DNA of 64,000 nucleotides from Flectobacillus sp. BAB-3569. GTDB taxonomy: Bacteria; Bacteroidota; Bacteroidia; Cytophagales; Spirosomataceae. The DNA lies in assembly GCF_002270355.1 (NCBI RefSeq), contig NZ_NJFZ01000003.1:1-64000 (forward strand), in the 5' to 3' direction. Made by a program: the position numbers and the translations under genes. Shown piece after piece: positions 8,771-19,033 of the stretch (positions are counted from its first letter, which is position 1; each line of letters starts with the position of its first letter). A model generated the notes under the pieces. It did no database searches. It was given only the letters and a program-made list of their open reading frames with translations, and was not told the DNA's origin.

Positions 8771-11350
8771 TTATCTTGGGCGACTTCCACTATTTCCACC
8801 ACTTGCAGGAGCAGCTTGTCCGCCACCGCTGTTATCGCCACCTCCATCGCCTTTTACGTCATCATTACTAACCGATTTGGTTTTTTTAGGGCTAGAGAAG
8901 TTCATTTTACCAATTTTATAACTGAATGTTAACTTAACGCTCGAGTTATATATTTTATTTTCACTGGTCTGCTTAAAAGTTTCAGAATTCAAATTCGTCG
9001 CTATAACAAAGCCATTCGTCATGAAATTTTCGGCTGCTATCCCAATACTTCCTTTCTGGTTTGGCAAATCTTTTTTGATACCCAGCGAGTACATTCTAAA
9101 TCCACTTTGTGTACCTTGTAATTGAATCTGTGGTCCACGGAAAAATCCAAATCCTTGTATTCCCCATCCGTTTGTCAAAGACAACGAGGTCATGATACGT
9201 CCACTCACTACAAATCCTGAATTGCTCGTTGTGTATGAGGTTCCGCTTAAGCTCTGTGCCTGCCCTTCAAGGTAGGTATGCAATAGGTCAACCCCGCCAT
9301 TCAAACTCCATTTTGGTGTGATAAATATATTGGCGAATACATTGGCACCATAATTTTGTTGTCTACCGATATTTTGAAAAGTCGTAATCAAAGCTCCAGA
9401 TAAAGTATCTGATAATACTCTGATTTGCGAAATCGAATTATTGGTTTGACGAGCAAATACTGAGGCATTGATATACGTCTTATTAATATTGGTACTTGCG
9501 CCTAATTCAAAGTTATCAGTCAATTCAGGACTTAGGTTGGGGTTACCAATTCTAATATCTTGCGGGTTAGCTGCATTAAAGTTAGGGTTCAATTGCTGTA
9601 ACCCTGGGCGCTGAATACGACGATTGTAAGCAGCTTTTAAAGTAGTCCCAGCGAAGGTTTTTGAAACATTGATACTAGGAACTAAATTGCTATAATCAGG
9701 TATTGAAATGGTACTGTTAGCATCGTTTGCAGTAATACTAGTGTATTCGTAACGGCTACCTACTTTGAAAGTATACTTGTTGTCTGTTGTATAGGTATAA
9801 GACAAATAACCTGCTGCTACATTTTGTTGATAGTTCAACAAACCCGCTGGACGAGTCGCATCGTTATAATATATAGAAGAGTTACCAGTGGCAGCTAAAT
9901 ACTCATAATTACTATTTACTTGTCTAAAAATTCCTTTAACGCCGAATTCTAGTAATTGATTCTTAGTCAATGGAGTAGTATAGTCTGTCTGTACTGTAAA
10001 CTCTTTATTGGTATTCAAGTTGATGTTTTTCTGACGAGAAAGAATATCGTTGCTTGTGCCCAGCAAATCCGACGTAAAGTTGTTGGTCAAATTGTTTTGG
10101 CTATACTGCGTTGAAATAGACCATTCTTGCTGTGGCTTGAAGGTATGCAGATAGTCAATGTTTAAGTCAACCGAGTTGGATAAGTCTTGAGAATTGATAC
10201 CTCTCAATGCAGTACTTGTTAAGGCTTCATCTGCAAAAATAGAAGTTGCTTGTGTTTGGTCACGTTTGAAGTTTCTAACGCCAAAACGAGCACTTGCCGA
10301 TAGAGACTGATTTTTAGCTAAATCGTAATCAAAACCTAAAGTATATTGTCCAAACAAACCATTATCTTGTGCATCAGTACTTTGTTTAGTCGTAATAGTA
10401 GAGCCTCCTTGCAAAGTAGATTGCGTTAATGTACCAGAAGAAGGGTTGTAAAATGCACGACCAAAACCACTCAAGCTAACGCCTAATTTTCCTTTGCGGT
10501 AATTGCCATTCAAGCCTAAGTTCGACGAGCGGTTACCTACACCAGAATCCACATTGAGTGTAAGACCTTCTAGGGTAGTTTTCTTAGTAATGATATTGAT
10601 AATACCTCCCGAACCTTCAGCATCATATTTGGCAGATGGCGATGTAATTACTTCAACGGTTTTAATCATATCAGCAGGAATTTGCTTCAAGGCATCAGCC
10701 ACACTGCTCGCCATAATCGTTGAAGGTTTGTTATTAATCAAAACTCGGATATTTGAACTACCTCTCAACGATACGTTACCATCCAAATCTACGGTAAGCA
10801 TGGGTACTTTTTTCAATACATCCGACGCATCGCCACCTTTTGAGGTTAAATCTTTTTCAGCATTAAAAACCAAGCGGTCGACTTTTTCTTCGATAAGTGC
10901 TTTTTGACCTGTTACGGTTACTTCCTGAAGCATTTTCATTTGAGGATTCAATTTGATAACACCTAAATCTAGGTCATCACCTTTTTTGAGTTTGATATCA
11001 TCAATGGTTTTATTGATGAAACCAACAAATGAAATTTGAATTTTGTAATCGCCAGGAGCCAAGCCTTTCATGGTAAACTTACCTTTGTCATCGGCAACTG
11101 CCCCATCTATAATTTTGTTGGTAGCTTTGTTGAAAAGAGCAATGTTGGCAAATTCTACAGCTTGTGTCGCAGCCGAGTCGATTACATACCCTGTGATTTT
11201 GGCATTGCCTTTCGGTGCAGGATTTGCTACAGCGTTATTTTCGTTTGCAGTACGCTGGCGACCTTGTCCTTCAGCGCCTGCTCCTGGAAATTGCGCTTGT
11301 GCCAACTGGATGGTTATGACAAACGCTAGGAAAGTGAATAATGATTTCAT
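8771..11350 (-). CDS. TonB-dependent receptor-like outer membrane beta-barrel protein (paralogue 1)
   Basis: Start set at 11350, where the signal peptide MKSLFTFLAFVITIQLAQAQ begins. A carboxypeptidase-regulatory-like domain (about residues 50-135) is followed by a plug domain with the SLRGSSNIRVLINNKPSTIM and GSGGIINIITKK signatures, then a beta-barrel of the outer-membrane family with the SYKIGKMNF closing strand. It ends in a low-complexity Gly/Ser/Asp tail. Closely related to the protein at 33474-36089 across its whole length, including both ends. The family is often annotated as TonB-dependent receptor; no clear TonB box was identified and the cargo is unknown. Confidence 0.88.
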   Translation of the reverse strand: MKSLFTFLAFVITIQLAQAQFPGAGAEGQGRQRTANENNAVANPAPKGNAKITGYVIDSAATQAVEFANIALFNKATNKIIDGAVADDKGKFTMKGLAPGDYKIQISFVGFINKTIDDIKLKKGDDLDLGVIKLNPQMKMLQEVTVTGQKALIEEKVDRLVFNAEKDLTSKGGDASDVLKKVPMLTVDLDGNVSLRGSSNIRVLINNKPSTIMASSVADALKQIPADMIKTVEVITSPSAKYDAEGSGGIINIITKKTTLEGLTLNVDSGVGNRSSNLGLNGNYRKGKLGVSLSGFGRAFYNPSSGTLTQSTLQGGSTITTKQSTDAQDNGLFGQYTLGFDYDLAKNQSLSASARFGVRNFKRDQTQATSIFADEALTSTALRGINSQDLSNSVDLNIDYLHTFKPQQEWSISTQYSQNNLTNNFTSDLLGTSNDILSRQKNINLNTNKEFTVQTDYTTPLTKNQLLEFGVKGIFRQVNSNYEYLAATGNSSIYYNDATRPAGLLNYQQNVAAGYLSYTYTTDNKYTFKVGSRYEYTSITANDANSTISIPDYSNLVPSINVSKTFAGTTLKAAYNRRIQRPGLQQLNPNFNAANPQDIRIGNPNLSPELTDNFELGASTNINKTYINASVFARQTNNSISQIRVLSDTLSGALITTFQNIGRQQNYGANVFANIFITPKWSLNGGVDLLHTYLEGQAQSLSGTSYTTSNSGFVVSGRIMTSLSLTNGWGIQGFGFFRGPQIQLQGTQSGFRMYSLGIKKDLPNQKGSIGIAAENFMTNGFVIATNLNSETFKQTSENKIYNSSVKLTFSYKIGKMNFSSPKKTKSVSNDDVKGDGGGDNSGGGQAAPASGGNSGSRPR

Positions 11351-11707
11351 ATTTTGAGAGATTATAAATCTTAAGTGCCTTTGAGTTTTTTTGATGGAAC
11401 AAAACAAATACAAAAAATTGGACTAATTTTTTGTATTATACCTTTCCGACAATCGACTCGACAACTCGGGAGATTACTCGATTTTGCCGAATGATGGAGA
11501 AAATAGGGGGGATTATCTGTCACAAAAGTCAAATGGTAGAATAAAAGGGCTTGTTTAAAGGGATTATATGCCGAATCTTTTAACTTTCTGTCGAGATTTG
11601 AAAATAAAGATAATACGAGCGTAAAGGTGAAGTTTTAAAAATGATTCTTTTCCCAGCCTTTATGGCTCAAGTCGATTGATTAGGTACCAAAACTATACTT
11701 CATTATA
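11351..11707. other. Divergent intergenic region, no gene
   Basis: 357 bp between the outer-membrane protein gene (minus) and the lytS-like kinase (plus). It must carry both promoters. No convincing TTG/TAnnTTTG pair was found, and there is no RNA gene or strong hairpin. Confidence 0.5.
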
Positions 11708-12745
11708 ATGAATCCTCCGAAAAAACAACGAATACTATATATACACATAGCCTTCTGGTGCGTGTATTTTTCCTTCTTTTATTATCAGTACACCTATCCC
11801 AAACATGGGCAAGAACCAGATTTGCTCAAAGCATTTGTTGATGCTGGTTTCCAAGCTATTTGTATAGCCGCTATGGCTTATTTCAATTACTTTGTCTTAT
11901 TGCCAAAGTTTCTAGCGAATAAGAAGTGGAGTTCCTACTTTGCGAGTATCATACTTCCACTTTTGCTTTCTGTCGAGATATTGGTACATGGTAAACGTTG
12001 GATTGTAGATGGGTATCGTCATGAGGCTTGGTTTTTATATACCGACCGCTTTTGGGTAAGTTCAACGCTTTCAACGTTGTTTATATGTGCATTTGTAAGC
12101 TTATTAAAATTTGTGGAGGATTGGTTTGAGTTAGAGGCTAAAAAGAAGGAAATCGAGAATGAAGGCTTGATGGCAGAGTTACGATTTTTGAAGGCCCAAA
12201 TCAATCCTCATTTCTTATTCAATACGCTTAACAATTTGTACTATCTAGCATTTACGAATTCTCCGAATACTACCGAGGTAATTGCTAAGTTATCGCAAAT
12301 GATGCGCTATATGATTTATGATTCGAACCATACAAAGGTGCCCTTGTCGAAAGAAATAGAGTACATGCAGAATTACATCAGTTTGGAAGAGCTACGGTTG
12401 AATAATGAGATACCCATTCGGCTAGAGGTCAAGGGTGAAACTACTGGTGTAATGATTGTGCCACTTATTTTGATTACTTTTTTGGAAAATGCTTTCAAAC
12501 ATGGCGTGAGTAATAATGTGTCTGATTCATTTGTGTACGCAGTAGTAGAGCTCACAAATCAGACTTGTACTTATACTGTAGAAAATCCCAAAATTCCGAA
12601 AAATACTAATAATGAAGAAAAGTCAGGGATAGGATTACAAAATGTGAGACGCCGTTTGGAATTAAGCTATCCGAATCAACATGAACTAATCATTGAGGAT
12701 ACCCCAACTCATTATCGTGTACATTTAACCCTCAATTTGGCATGA
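11708..12745 (+). CDS. LytS/YehU-type sensor histidine kinase
   Basis: Membrane sensor with about four predicted transmembrane helices in residues 10-140, followed by the His_kinase domain. The phospho-acceptor motif is LKAQINPHFLFNTLNNLYYL (about residue 160), and the ATPase part has ENAFKHGV and GIGLQNVRRRLEL. It phosphorylates its cognate response regulator, encoded immediately downstream with a 4-nt ATGA overlap. LytTR pairs of this type in Bacteroidetes control envelope, polysaccharide or adhesion genes; the signal here is unknown. Confidence 0.93.
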   Translation: MNPPKKQRILYIHIAFWCVYFSFFYYQYTYPKHGQEPDLLKAFVDAGFQAICIAAMAYFNYFVLLPKFLANKKWSSYFASIILPLLLSVEILVHGKRWIVDGYRHEAWFLYTDRFWVSSTLSTLFICAFVSLLKFVEDWFELEAKKKEIENEGLMAELRFLKAQINPHFLFNTLNNLYYLAFTNSPNTTEVIAKLSQMMRYMIYDSNHTKVPLSKEIEYMQNYISLEELRLNNEIPIRLEVKGETTGVMIVPLILITFLENAFKHGVSNNVSDSFVYAVVELTNQTCTYTVENPKIPKNTNNEEKSGIGLQNVRRRLELSYPNQHELIIEDTPTHYRVHLTLNLA

Positions 12746-13506
12746 ATATCACCTGCATGATTGTTGAAGATGAGCCATTAGCACGCAATCTTTTGACAGA
12801 ATACGTTAAAAAAATCCCCTATTTAAACCTATTAAAAGCTTGCTCAAATCCCTTGGATGCGATTGAGTTTTTGAGAGAAAATACCGTAGATGTATTGTTT
12901 TTGGATGTGCAAATGCCCGAAATTACAGGTATTACTCTGCTCAAAATTTTACAAAAAAAGCCATTGGTAATTCTTACTACGGCCTATTCTGAATATGCCT
13001 TAGAAGGATATGAGCTTGATGTCATGGATTACTTACTTAAGCCTATCACTTTTGAACGTTTTTTGAAATCTGTCGAAAAAGCGAGCCAGCGATTAGGAGG
13101 TAATGAAAACTCTAATGTTTCGATTCCTACTACAGTTGAGCGAATTATTCATGAAAAAGTACCTGTCATGGATCATAGCCCAGCTTATATTTTTGTGAAA
13201 GATGGTACAAAATTGGTCAAAATCAGACTCAACGAAATCCTCTATGTAGAGGGCTTGAAGGATTACGTGACAATTTTTACTAAAACCCAAAAAGTAGTTA
13301 CCTTACAACGCCTGAAGACTTTGGAGGAACAACTGCCCGAACAGAAATTTATTCGAATCCATAATTCCTATATTGTGTCGTTGGATGCCATTGATGCTAT
13401 TCATAAAGAAAAAGTATTGATAGGACAGACCTATTTGCCTATTAGTGATACCTATCGCCGAGCTTTTAAAGAGTTTATCGATAAAAATCAGTTAGGAGAG
13501 ATGTAA
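12742..13506 (+). CDS. LytTR family response regulator
   Basis: An N-terminal receiver domain has the acidic pair in MIVEDEPLARN and the phospho-acceptor Asp in VLFLDVQMPEITG (about residue 55), with Thr in TTAYSEYALEGYE and Lys in DYLLKPI. A C-terminal LytTR DNA-binding domain (about residues 150-250) carries ILYVEGLKDYVTIFT and FIRIHNSYIVSLDAI. Start overlaps the kinase stop by 4 nt, so the two are co-translated as a two-component system. Target genes cannot be read from the window. Confidence 0.94.
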   Translation: MNITCMIVEDEPLARNLLTEYVKKIPYLNLLKACSNPLDAIEFLRENTVDVLFLDVQMPEITGITLLKILQKKPLVILTTAYSEYALEGYELDVMDYLLKPITFERFLKSVEKASQRLGGNENSNVSIPTTVERIIHEKVPVMDHSPAYIFVKDGTKLVKIRLNEILYVEGLKDYVTIFTKTQKVVTLQRLKTLEEQLPEQKFIRIHNSYIVSLDAIDAIHKEKVLIGQTYLPISDTYRRAFKEFIDKNQLGEM

Positions 13507-13673
13507 GATTAAAATTTGAAAATTTGAAGATTTGAAGATGAGTCATGTACTGTGACAATTTTTCAAATCTTTTTCATTCTCCAACCTGAAAATTGCCTGA
13601 TGCTACAGCTCCCTTCCAATATATTTTCAGGTCTATCAAGTCACTTCTCCTCATTTGCTTGTACTTTTGTATT

Positions 13674-15011
13674 ATGCAATTAGATGATAAAATTCAATCG
13701 CTGTTAAACAATTTAGAAATTGAACAGCTCAATCAAATCCAAGAGGATTCTTTCCGTAGTATTCAGAATCGACCTGATACCCTGTTACTTGCGCCTACGG
13801 GTTCGGGTAAAACGCTTGCCTTTTTATTACCCATTTTTACCAAATTAAAACCAGAGGAAAAACGAGTACAGTGTTTGATCTTGGCGCCTTCACGCGAGCT
13901 TGCCTTACAAATCGAACAAGTTTGGCGCAAAATGAGCACAGGTTTCAAAGTGAATATCTGTTATGGTGGTCACAACATGGCAGTCGAAATTCAGAACTTG
14001 AGCGAGCCTCCTGCCGTGTTGATTGGTACGCCTGGGCGTATTGCCGACCATATCACGCGCAAAACTTTTGATTTATCGGGTATTCAGACGCTAGTTTTGG
14101 ATGAGTTTGACAAATCGTTAAGCTTAGGTTTTCATGACCAAATGGAGTTTATCTATGGTCATTTGCGTAAACTCAAAACAAGGGTTTTGGTATCGGCTAC
14201 TTCTAAAATTAAGATTCCTGAATTTACGAAAATTACGCAACCTTGGGTGCTGAATTTTACGAGAGATGAGGACGAAAAACCAGATTTGAAATTATACAAA
14301 GTTATTTCAGAGTCAAAAGACAAAATAGATCGCCTATTCGAATTGATTTGTCATTTGGGTTCTGAGCCAAGTATTATTTTCTGTAATCATCGTGAAACAA
14401 CCATGCGAACTTCCGATTTGCTTTGGCAAATGGGGATTGAAAATGCCTTTTTTCATGGAGGAATGGACCAGCTTGATAGAGAAAAAGCGTTGATTCGTTT
14501 CAGAAATGGAAGTGTGAAGTTTTTGGTAGCCTCAGATTTAGCTGCCAGAGGTTTAGATATCCCTTTTGTAAAACACGTGATTCATTATCATTTACCACTC
14601 AAAAATGAAGATTTTGTGCATCGCAACGGACGTACCGCTCGTATGAATGCAGAAGGTTTTGCGTACTTACTTTTGCATAGAAATGAGCATCAACCAGAGT
14701 ATTTGAATCAAGCAATAGAAGAATTTATTTTTCCTGAAAATACTACTCCTCCTGCTTTCTCCGAATTTACAACGTTGTATATCAACGGTGGCAAAAAGGA
14801 TAAGTTGAGTAAGGGAGATATCATGGGCTTTTTAGCTAAAAAAGGTAATCTTCAAAAAGAGGACATTGGTGTGATTGAGCTGAAAGATTTTATGGCTTTT
14901 GTCGCAGTAAAAAAATCAGTCGTAAAATCGCTCGTCAAAGCTATTCAAAACGAAAAGCTGAAAGGCAAAAAGTATAAATACGGTATCGAGTCTGAGCAGA
15001 AGTTTGCATAG
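13674..15011 (+). CDS. DEAD-box ATP-dependent RNA helicase
   Basis: Two RecA-like domains carry the expected motifs: APTGSGKT (Walker A), PSRELA, GTPGRI, DEFD in place of DEAD, SATSK, the GG-containing motif IV region, SDLAARGLDI and HRNGRTAR. Start chosen at 13674 (MQLDDKIQSLLNNLEIEQ), which matches the family N-terminus; an in-frame upstream extension is hydrophobic and improbable. The C-terminal 75 residues form a small RNA-binding-like domain (DbpA type). Likely roles are ribosome assembly or cold/RNA remodelling. A TACTTTTG box lies only 5 nt before this ATG, so an almost leaderless mRNA is possible. Confidence 0.9.
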   Translation: MQLDDKIQSLLNNLEIEQLNQIQEDSFRSIQNRPDTLLLAPTGSGKTLAFLLPIFTKLKPEEKRVQCLILAPSRELALQIEQVWRKMSTGFKVNICYGGHNMAVEIQNLSEPPAVLIGTPGRIADHITRKTFDLSGIQTLVLDEFDKSLSLGFHDQMEFIYGHLRKLKTRVLVSATSKIKIPEFTKITQPWVLNFTRDEDEKPDLKLYKVISESKDKIDRLFELICHLGSEPSIIFCNHRETTMRTSDLLWQMGIENAFFHGGMDQLDREKALIRFRNGSVKFLVASDLAARGLDIPFVKHVIHYHLPLKNEDFVHRNGRTARMNAEGFAYLLLHRNEHQPEYLNQAIEEFIFPENTTPPAFSEFTTLYINGGKKDKLSKGDIMGFLAKKGNLQKEDIGVIELKDFMAFVAVKKSVVKSLVKAIQNEKLKGKKYKYGIESEQKFA

Positions 15012-15023
15012 GTATAGGCTCAA

Positions 15024-15092
15024 AGTAACAAAGGCACAGAGGCACAAAGTGATTTATTTTAAACACTTTGTGCCTCTTTACCTTTGTTACTG
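15024..15092. terminator. Bidirectional hairpin between convergent genes, member of the GCACAAAG repeat family
   Basis: Imperfect 27-bp inverted repeat (about 25 of 27 pairs) centred on an AT-rich loop at 15052-15063. It separates the helicase gene (plus) from the DUF4249 gene (minus), and the arms use the same CACAAAGTG/GTAACAAAGG words as the tandem array at 52-299. Probable bidirectional terminator derived from a dispersed repeat. Confidence 0.65.
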
Positions 15093-15104
15093 TTCACTTA
15101 ATGT

Positions 15105-16034
15105 CTATCTCAACCCTGTCTGAGCTTTTTTCGGATCTACAACGGTTTGTGAAAAACTTACCGCTGATGTGCCAAACCAGCCAATCGCCTTTTTGGAAGA
15201 AGCTGCATTGACATTGTTGACATTGGTGGGAATATTGGCTGAAGGTCTAGCAAATAAGCCACCGTTATTTACTTCAAGTCTAGCTTGTGTCCAAAAGTCA
15301 AAATGGCCTTCAGTAATTGAACGTAGCTCAACTTTAATAGTGTCGCCTGCTAAGTATAGTTGTGGCGAAATCGTAGAACGTACAGGTAAGCTAAAGATTA
15401 ATCCGTCTGCCGCGCCACTACTTTTCTGAATAGCCGCATCGTAGGCAATAGCAACGGTATTGCTCATTTCGAGCATTTTTCCATTTTTGTAAGCTATAAT
15501 TCTGTAGCAATCTCCGATACCTGTAAAATCACGGGCGTAAAATTGTGCATCATATCCTTCTTTTGGATACCCTTTGTCATCATCTCTTTGGTTGAGTCGA
15601 GCCTCATCAAATTGATAAGCAATCGAATCTATTTTCGGTACTCGTTTTAGTTCTGAAACGGCTTGATAGGTTTCACCATTAGCTGTTATTTTCAATGTAT
15701 AGGTTTTTCCAACTTGACCAATTTTTGGGATGGCAGTCGTTGGTGTCCATACATATTTACCGTCGCCTTTGAGGTCTTTGAAAGTAAACACTTGACCATC
15801 ACTATCCGTAACAGTTACCGTTGCCCCTAGAACAGGTTTGACAGCAGTATTGGTAAAATAATCTTGTGATTGCGTAAGCGTAATGACTTGACTAGTAGAT
15901 ACATCGGTTACATTTCCGTCGACCACTAACATCGACGGAGCATTGGTAATACCTTGTAAATCAATGACATCTTCACAGCTTGTTAGGCTCAAAGTACCAA
16001 GTGCAATCAAAGTATTTAAAATATATTTTTTCAT
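15105..16034 (-). CDS. DUF4249 domain-containing lipoprotein
   Basis: 309 residues with a lipoprotein signal (LGTLSLTSC, Cys 20). The mature part begins EDVIDLQG and carries the DUF4249 pattern: PSMLVVDGNVTD, an Ig-like segment with VTVTDSDGQVFTF and KTYTLKITANGETYQA. DUF4249 proteins sit beside TonB-dependent receptors in Bacteroidetes and are thought to be outer-membrane partner lipoproteins. Here it follows the receptor gene by 69 bp on the same strand and is probably co-transcribed with it. Confidence 0.92.
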   Translation of the reverse strand: MKKYILNTLIALGTLSLTSCEDVIDLQGITNAPSMLVVDGNVTDVSTSQVITLTQSQDYFTNTAVKPVLGATVTVTDSDGQVFTFKDLKGDGKYVWTPTTAIPKIGQVGKTYTLKITANGETYQAVSELKRVPKIDSIAYQFDEARLNQRDDDKGYPKEGYDAQFYARDFTGIGDCYRIIAYKNGKMLEMSNTVAIAYDAAIQKSSGAADGLIFSLPVRSTISPQLYLAGDTIKVELRSITEGHFDFWTQARLEVNNGGLFARPSANIPTNVNNVNAASSKKAIGWFGTSAVSFSQTVVDPKKAQTGLR

Positions 16035-16103
16035 GATTTAAGTACAAGTTAAATTCTTTAAACATCATTTTTACCTTTTCCAATTTGGATTAAAGTGTCA
16101 TGA

Positions 16104-18482
16104 TTAAAACTTAAAGTTATATGTTACAGCTGGAACGAAAGAACCGATAATCGACAATTGAACGGCTTCAGTTTGCGCAGGGGTACTTTCGTTTGGACGA
16201 GTATAAATCGAGAACGGGTTACGACGATTATAGAGATTATAAACCGAGAATACCCACTCAGACTCGCCTTTTCCAAATAACGCTTTCTTGTTTTTCTTGG
16301 TAGCCGAAATGTCTAAACGATGGTACGCTGGAACTCTGAAATTACCACGTGTACCTGCTGGAATATATGGATAAACTTGTCCCTCAACCACAAACTGTTG
16401 TTCAGGTAAGGTGTATGGCACACCTGTAATATAGGCGAAGTTGGCACCGAATGACCATTTTTTGTTGATTTCGTACTGAGCCAACATATTCAATGTATGA
16501 GTACGGTCGTAACGACTGAAGTACCAATTTCCATTGTTAAGCGCATCTATTTTCTTCTCCGAACGCTGTAGGGTGTAGCTAATCCAACCTGTCAACTTAC
16601 CACGATTTTTCTTAACAAATAGTTCGAGACCGTAGGCACGACCTTTACCAAATAGTAAGTCTTTTTCGAAATAAGGGTTCAAGAATAAATCAGCACGGTC
16701 TGCATAGTCGATTTGATTTTGCATTTCCTTGTAAAATACCTCTGCCGATGCTTCGTAAGTATTATCTCCAAAGTTTTGGAAATACCCTAGCGCCACTTGG
16801 TCGGCAATTTGTGGTTTGATGTTATTCGTGCTTGATGTCCATACGTCCAAAGGTGTAGAAGCCGCCGTGTTAGACATTAAGTGAACATATTGTGCCAAAC
16901 GGTTGTAACTAGCCTTAATGGAGCTGTTGTCACCCGTGTTGTAGTTCATCGAAAAGCGAGGTTCCAGATTTTGGTAAGTTTGAATCGTATTACCTTTAGT
17001 ATTAGGTACAAATGTCAAATCATATCCAGAAGGGAATTCTGCACTGATACCAACGTATTTTCGCTGATAGTAAAAGTCCTCTTGGCTCGAATAGTCATAT
17101 CTCGAAAAGCGTAAGCCATATTGCACTGAGAACTTTGGCGAAACTTTCCATTCATCACCCACATAAATCGATGACTCAATACCATTTTTGCGTTCTTGGC
17201 CAAACGAGCGTGATTCTCCCTCGGATGTGGCCGTAGCTTCCCCAGGTTTGAAGTTGTAAGTTAGGATTTGACCGCCAAAGGTGAGGGTATTTTTAGGCGA
17301 AATATAATAGGTAAAATCAGGCTTAAAACTTAGATTGGTAATATTAGATGACCATTTGAAAGCATTGTTTGGTCTTTTATTCTTCAAATCTGAGTCTAAA
17401 GCGTAGTCATAATTACTGTAAAAAGCGGTTGTGTTTAAAAATAACTTATCGCTAAATACGTGGTTCCAACGGGCAGAAAGTGTGCTATTGCCCCAGTTAA
17501 AGCCAAAGTCTTGTCCAAACACATCACGACCAAAATAACCAGAAAGGAATACCGTATTTTTGTTATCAATATTGTAGTTGACTTTTGCCGTCAAGTCATA
17601 AAAGTTAAAACTAGAACCTGCATTGTTGCCAGTCAGAAATGGTTTGGCCAAAATGTCGATATATGAACGACGAGCTGCCACGATAAAAGAGGCTTTGTCT
17701 TTCACAATGGGAGCTTCGATAGACAAACGGCTAAAAATCACACCGATACCGCCATTGATTTCTAGGTTTTTGGCATTACCTTCTTTCATTTTTACATCCA
17801 GAATAGATGATGCACGACCACCATATTGTGCAGGAACGCCCCCTTTGATGAGTTTTACGTCTTTTACTGCATCTGGATTAAATACTGAGAAGAAACCAAA
17901 TAAGTGAGATGAATTATAAACAGGTGCATCGTCGAGGAGGATAAGGTTTTGGTCGACACCGCCACCACGCACATTGAATCCCGAAGCGCCTTCGCCTACT
18001 GTTGTAACGCCTGGCAAAAACTGAATCGCACGCACTAAGTCTACTTCACCCAAAAGTGCAGGAATTTTCTTAATGGTTTTCATTTCGACTTTGTTAACCG
18101 ACATTTCCATCGATTTGACATTATCGTCTTCTCTTTTTGCTTTTACAACAACTTCTTCTAGTTCTTGACCATCCTCTTGAAGTTCAAGATTGAGGCTTAC
18201 GCTTTGTTCGGTGAGTTTAATTTCACGGATACTCTTGCGATAACCGACTGAGCTTACCACTAAAGTATAGTTTCCTTTTGGCACCGTTAGCGAGTAAAAC
18301 CCATATGTATTAGTGGTTGTACCCGTCATAAGTTCTTTTATAAAAACAGATGCGCCGATAAGACCTTCTCCGTTTTTAGTGTCCTTGATATAACCGCTAA
18401 CGGTTAATTTTTGATTTTGTGCCTGTAGGCAAAGAGGAAATAATAAGAGGACTACCCAAATGTTTCTTAAAAATGCATTCAT
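16104..18482 (-). CDS. TonB-dependent receptor, partner of the DUF4249 lipoprotein
   Basis: Start set at 18482 (MNAFLRNIWVVLLLFPLCLQ, signal peptide); the frame extends 14 codons further without support. A carboxypeptidase-regulatory-like domain (YIKDTKNGEGLIGASVFIKE) is followed by a plug domain (FLPGVTTVGEGASGFNVRGG and QNLILLDDAPVYNSSHLFGF) and a 22-strand-type barrel ending in PAVTYNFKF. It is an outer-membrane importer of a large nutrient or siderophore; the cargo is unknown. It forms a two-gene unit with the DUF4249 gene. Confidence 0.93.
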   Translation of the reverse strand: MNAFLRNIWVVLLLFPLCLQAQNQKLTVSGYIKDTKNGEGLIGASVFIKELMTGTTTNTYGFYSLTVPKGNYTLVVSSVGYRKSIREIKLTEQSVSLNLELQEDGQELEEVVVKAKREDDNVKSMEMSVNKVEMKTIKKIPALLGEVDLVRAIQFLPGVTTVGEGASGFNVRGGGVDQNLILLDDAPVYNSSHLFGFFSVFNPDAVKDVKLIKGGVPAQYGGRASSILDVKMKEGNAKNLEINGGIGVIFSRLSIEAPIVKDKASFIVAARRSYIDILAKPFLTGNNAGSSFNFYDLTAKVNYNIDNKNTVFLSGYFGRDVFGQDFGFNWGNSTLSARWNHVFSDKLFLNTTAFYSNYDYALDSDLKNKRPNNAFKWSSNITNLSFKPDFTYYISPKNTLTFGGQILTYNFKPGEATATSEGESRSFGQERKNGIESSIYVGDEWKVSPKFSVQYGLRFSRYDYSSQEDFYYQRKYVGISAEFPSGYDLTFVPNTKGNTIQTYQNLEPRFSMNYNTGDNSSIKASYNRLAQYVHLMSNTAASTPLDVWTSSTNNIKPQIADQVALGYFQNFGDNTYEASAEVFYKEMQNQIDYADRADLFLNPYFEKDLLFGKGRAYGLELFVKKNRGKLTGWISYTLQRSEKKIDALNNGNWYFSRYDRTHTLNMLAQYEINKKWSFGANFAYITGVPYTLPEQQFVVEGQVYPYIPAGTRGNFRVPAYHRLDISATKKNKKALFGKGESEWVFSVYNLYNRRNPFSIYTRPNESTPAQTEAVQLSIIGSFVPAVTYNFKF

Positions 18483-19033
18483 GGATAAGTGTTTAAGTGA
18501 TTGATTGTGTAAAGAAAGTAACATAAAAAACGGTTGAAAGTTTTTATGCTCAACTCAATAAAAGTGTGATTTATGGTTCAAAATTATACTAAAATGTATT
18601 GATTTTAATACAATAACTACCAAAAAGTAATTTTGTTTTCTGTTTTATAATTTTTTTTCAAATAATAATTTTTGACCCGTCTTTATTTTTGACAAGCTTA
18701 AAACGCTATGCCCCTATAGAAACTGTATTTATATGTATATTTTCCAAAAACATAATATTGAAATGATTTTTTAGGTAAAATATTGCCGATTTTTGTTTTT
18801 GAAAATTCTACTCTTAACAGTAAAGTACTTTAAAACTGTATTTTCGAAAAATCACAAGAAAAATATTACTGATAAAAAAAGTGCTAAAGTGGCTTTAATA
18901 GAGATATTTGAGGGATTTGTAAAAAATATTTAAAAAATTTTATTGATTCGGCAATATAATACTTATTAAAATTTTTTATTTAATATTTTGTTTCTATATT
19001 TGTCATGAAATAAGTAATATATTATCAAGTAGT
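18483..19033. other. AT-rich divergent intergenic region
   Basis: About 550 bp between the TonB receptor (minus) and the XRE regulator (plus), with many A/T runs and no gene. On the minus strand TAATTTTG at 18579-18586 is a possible -7 box for the receptor. On the plus strand TATATTTG at 18995-19002 is one for the regulator. Confidence 0.5.
18995..19002 (+). promoter_or_regulatory. Candidate -7 box (TATATTTG) for the XRE regulator
   Basis: Exact TAnnTTTG match 31 bp before the regulator ATG. The -33 region is T-rich but lacks a clean TTG at 19-21 bp, so this is only a candidate. Confidence 0.4.

Noticed and set aside
12019-12204. Open frame antisense to the LytS kinase
   Set aside because: Shadow of a well supported gene; same for the many frames opposite argF', pdhB, nagB and others.
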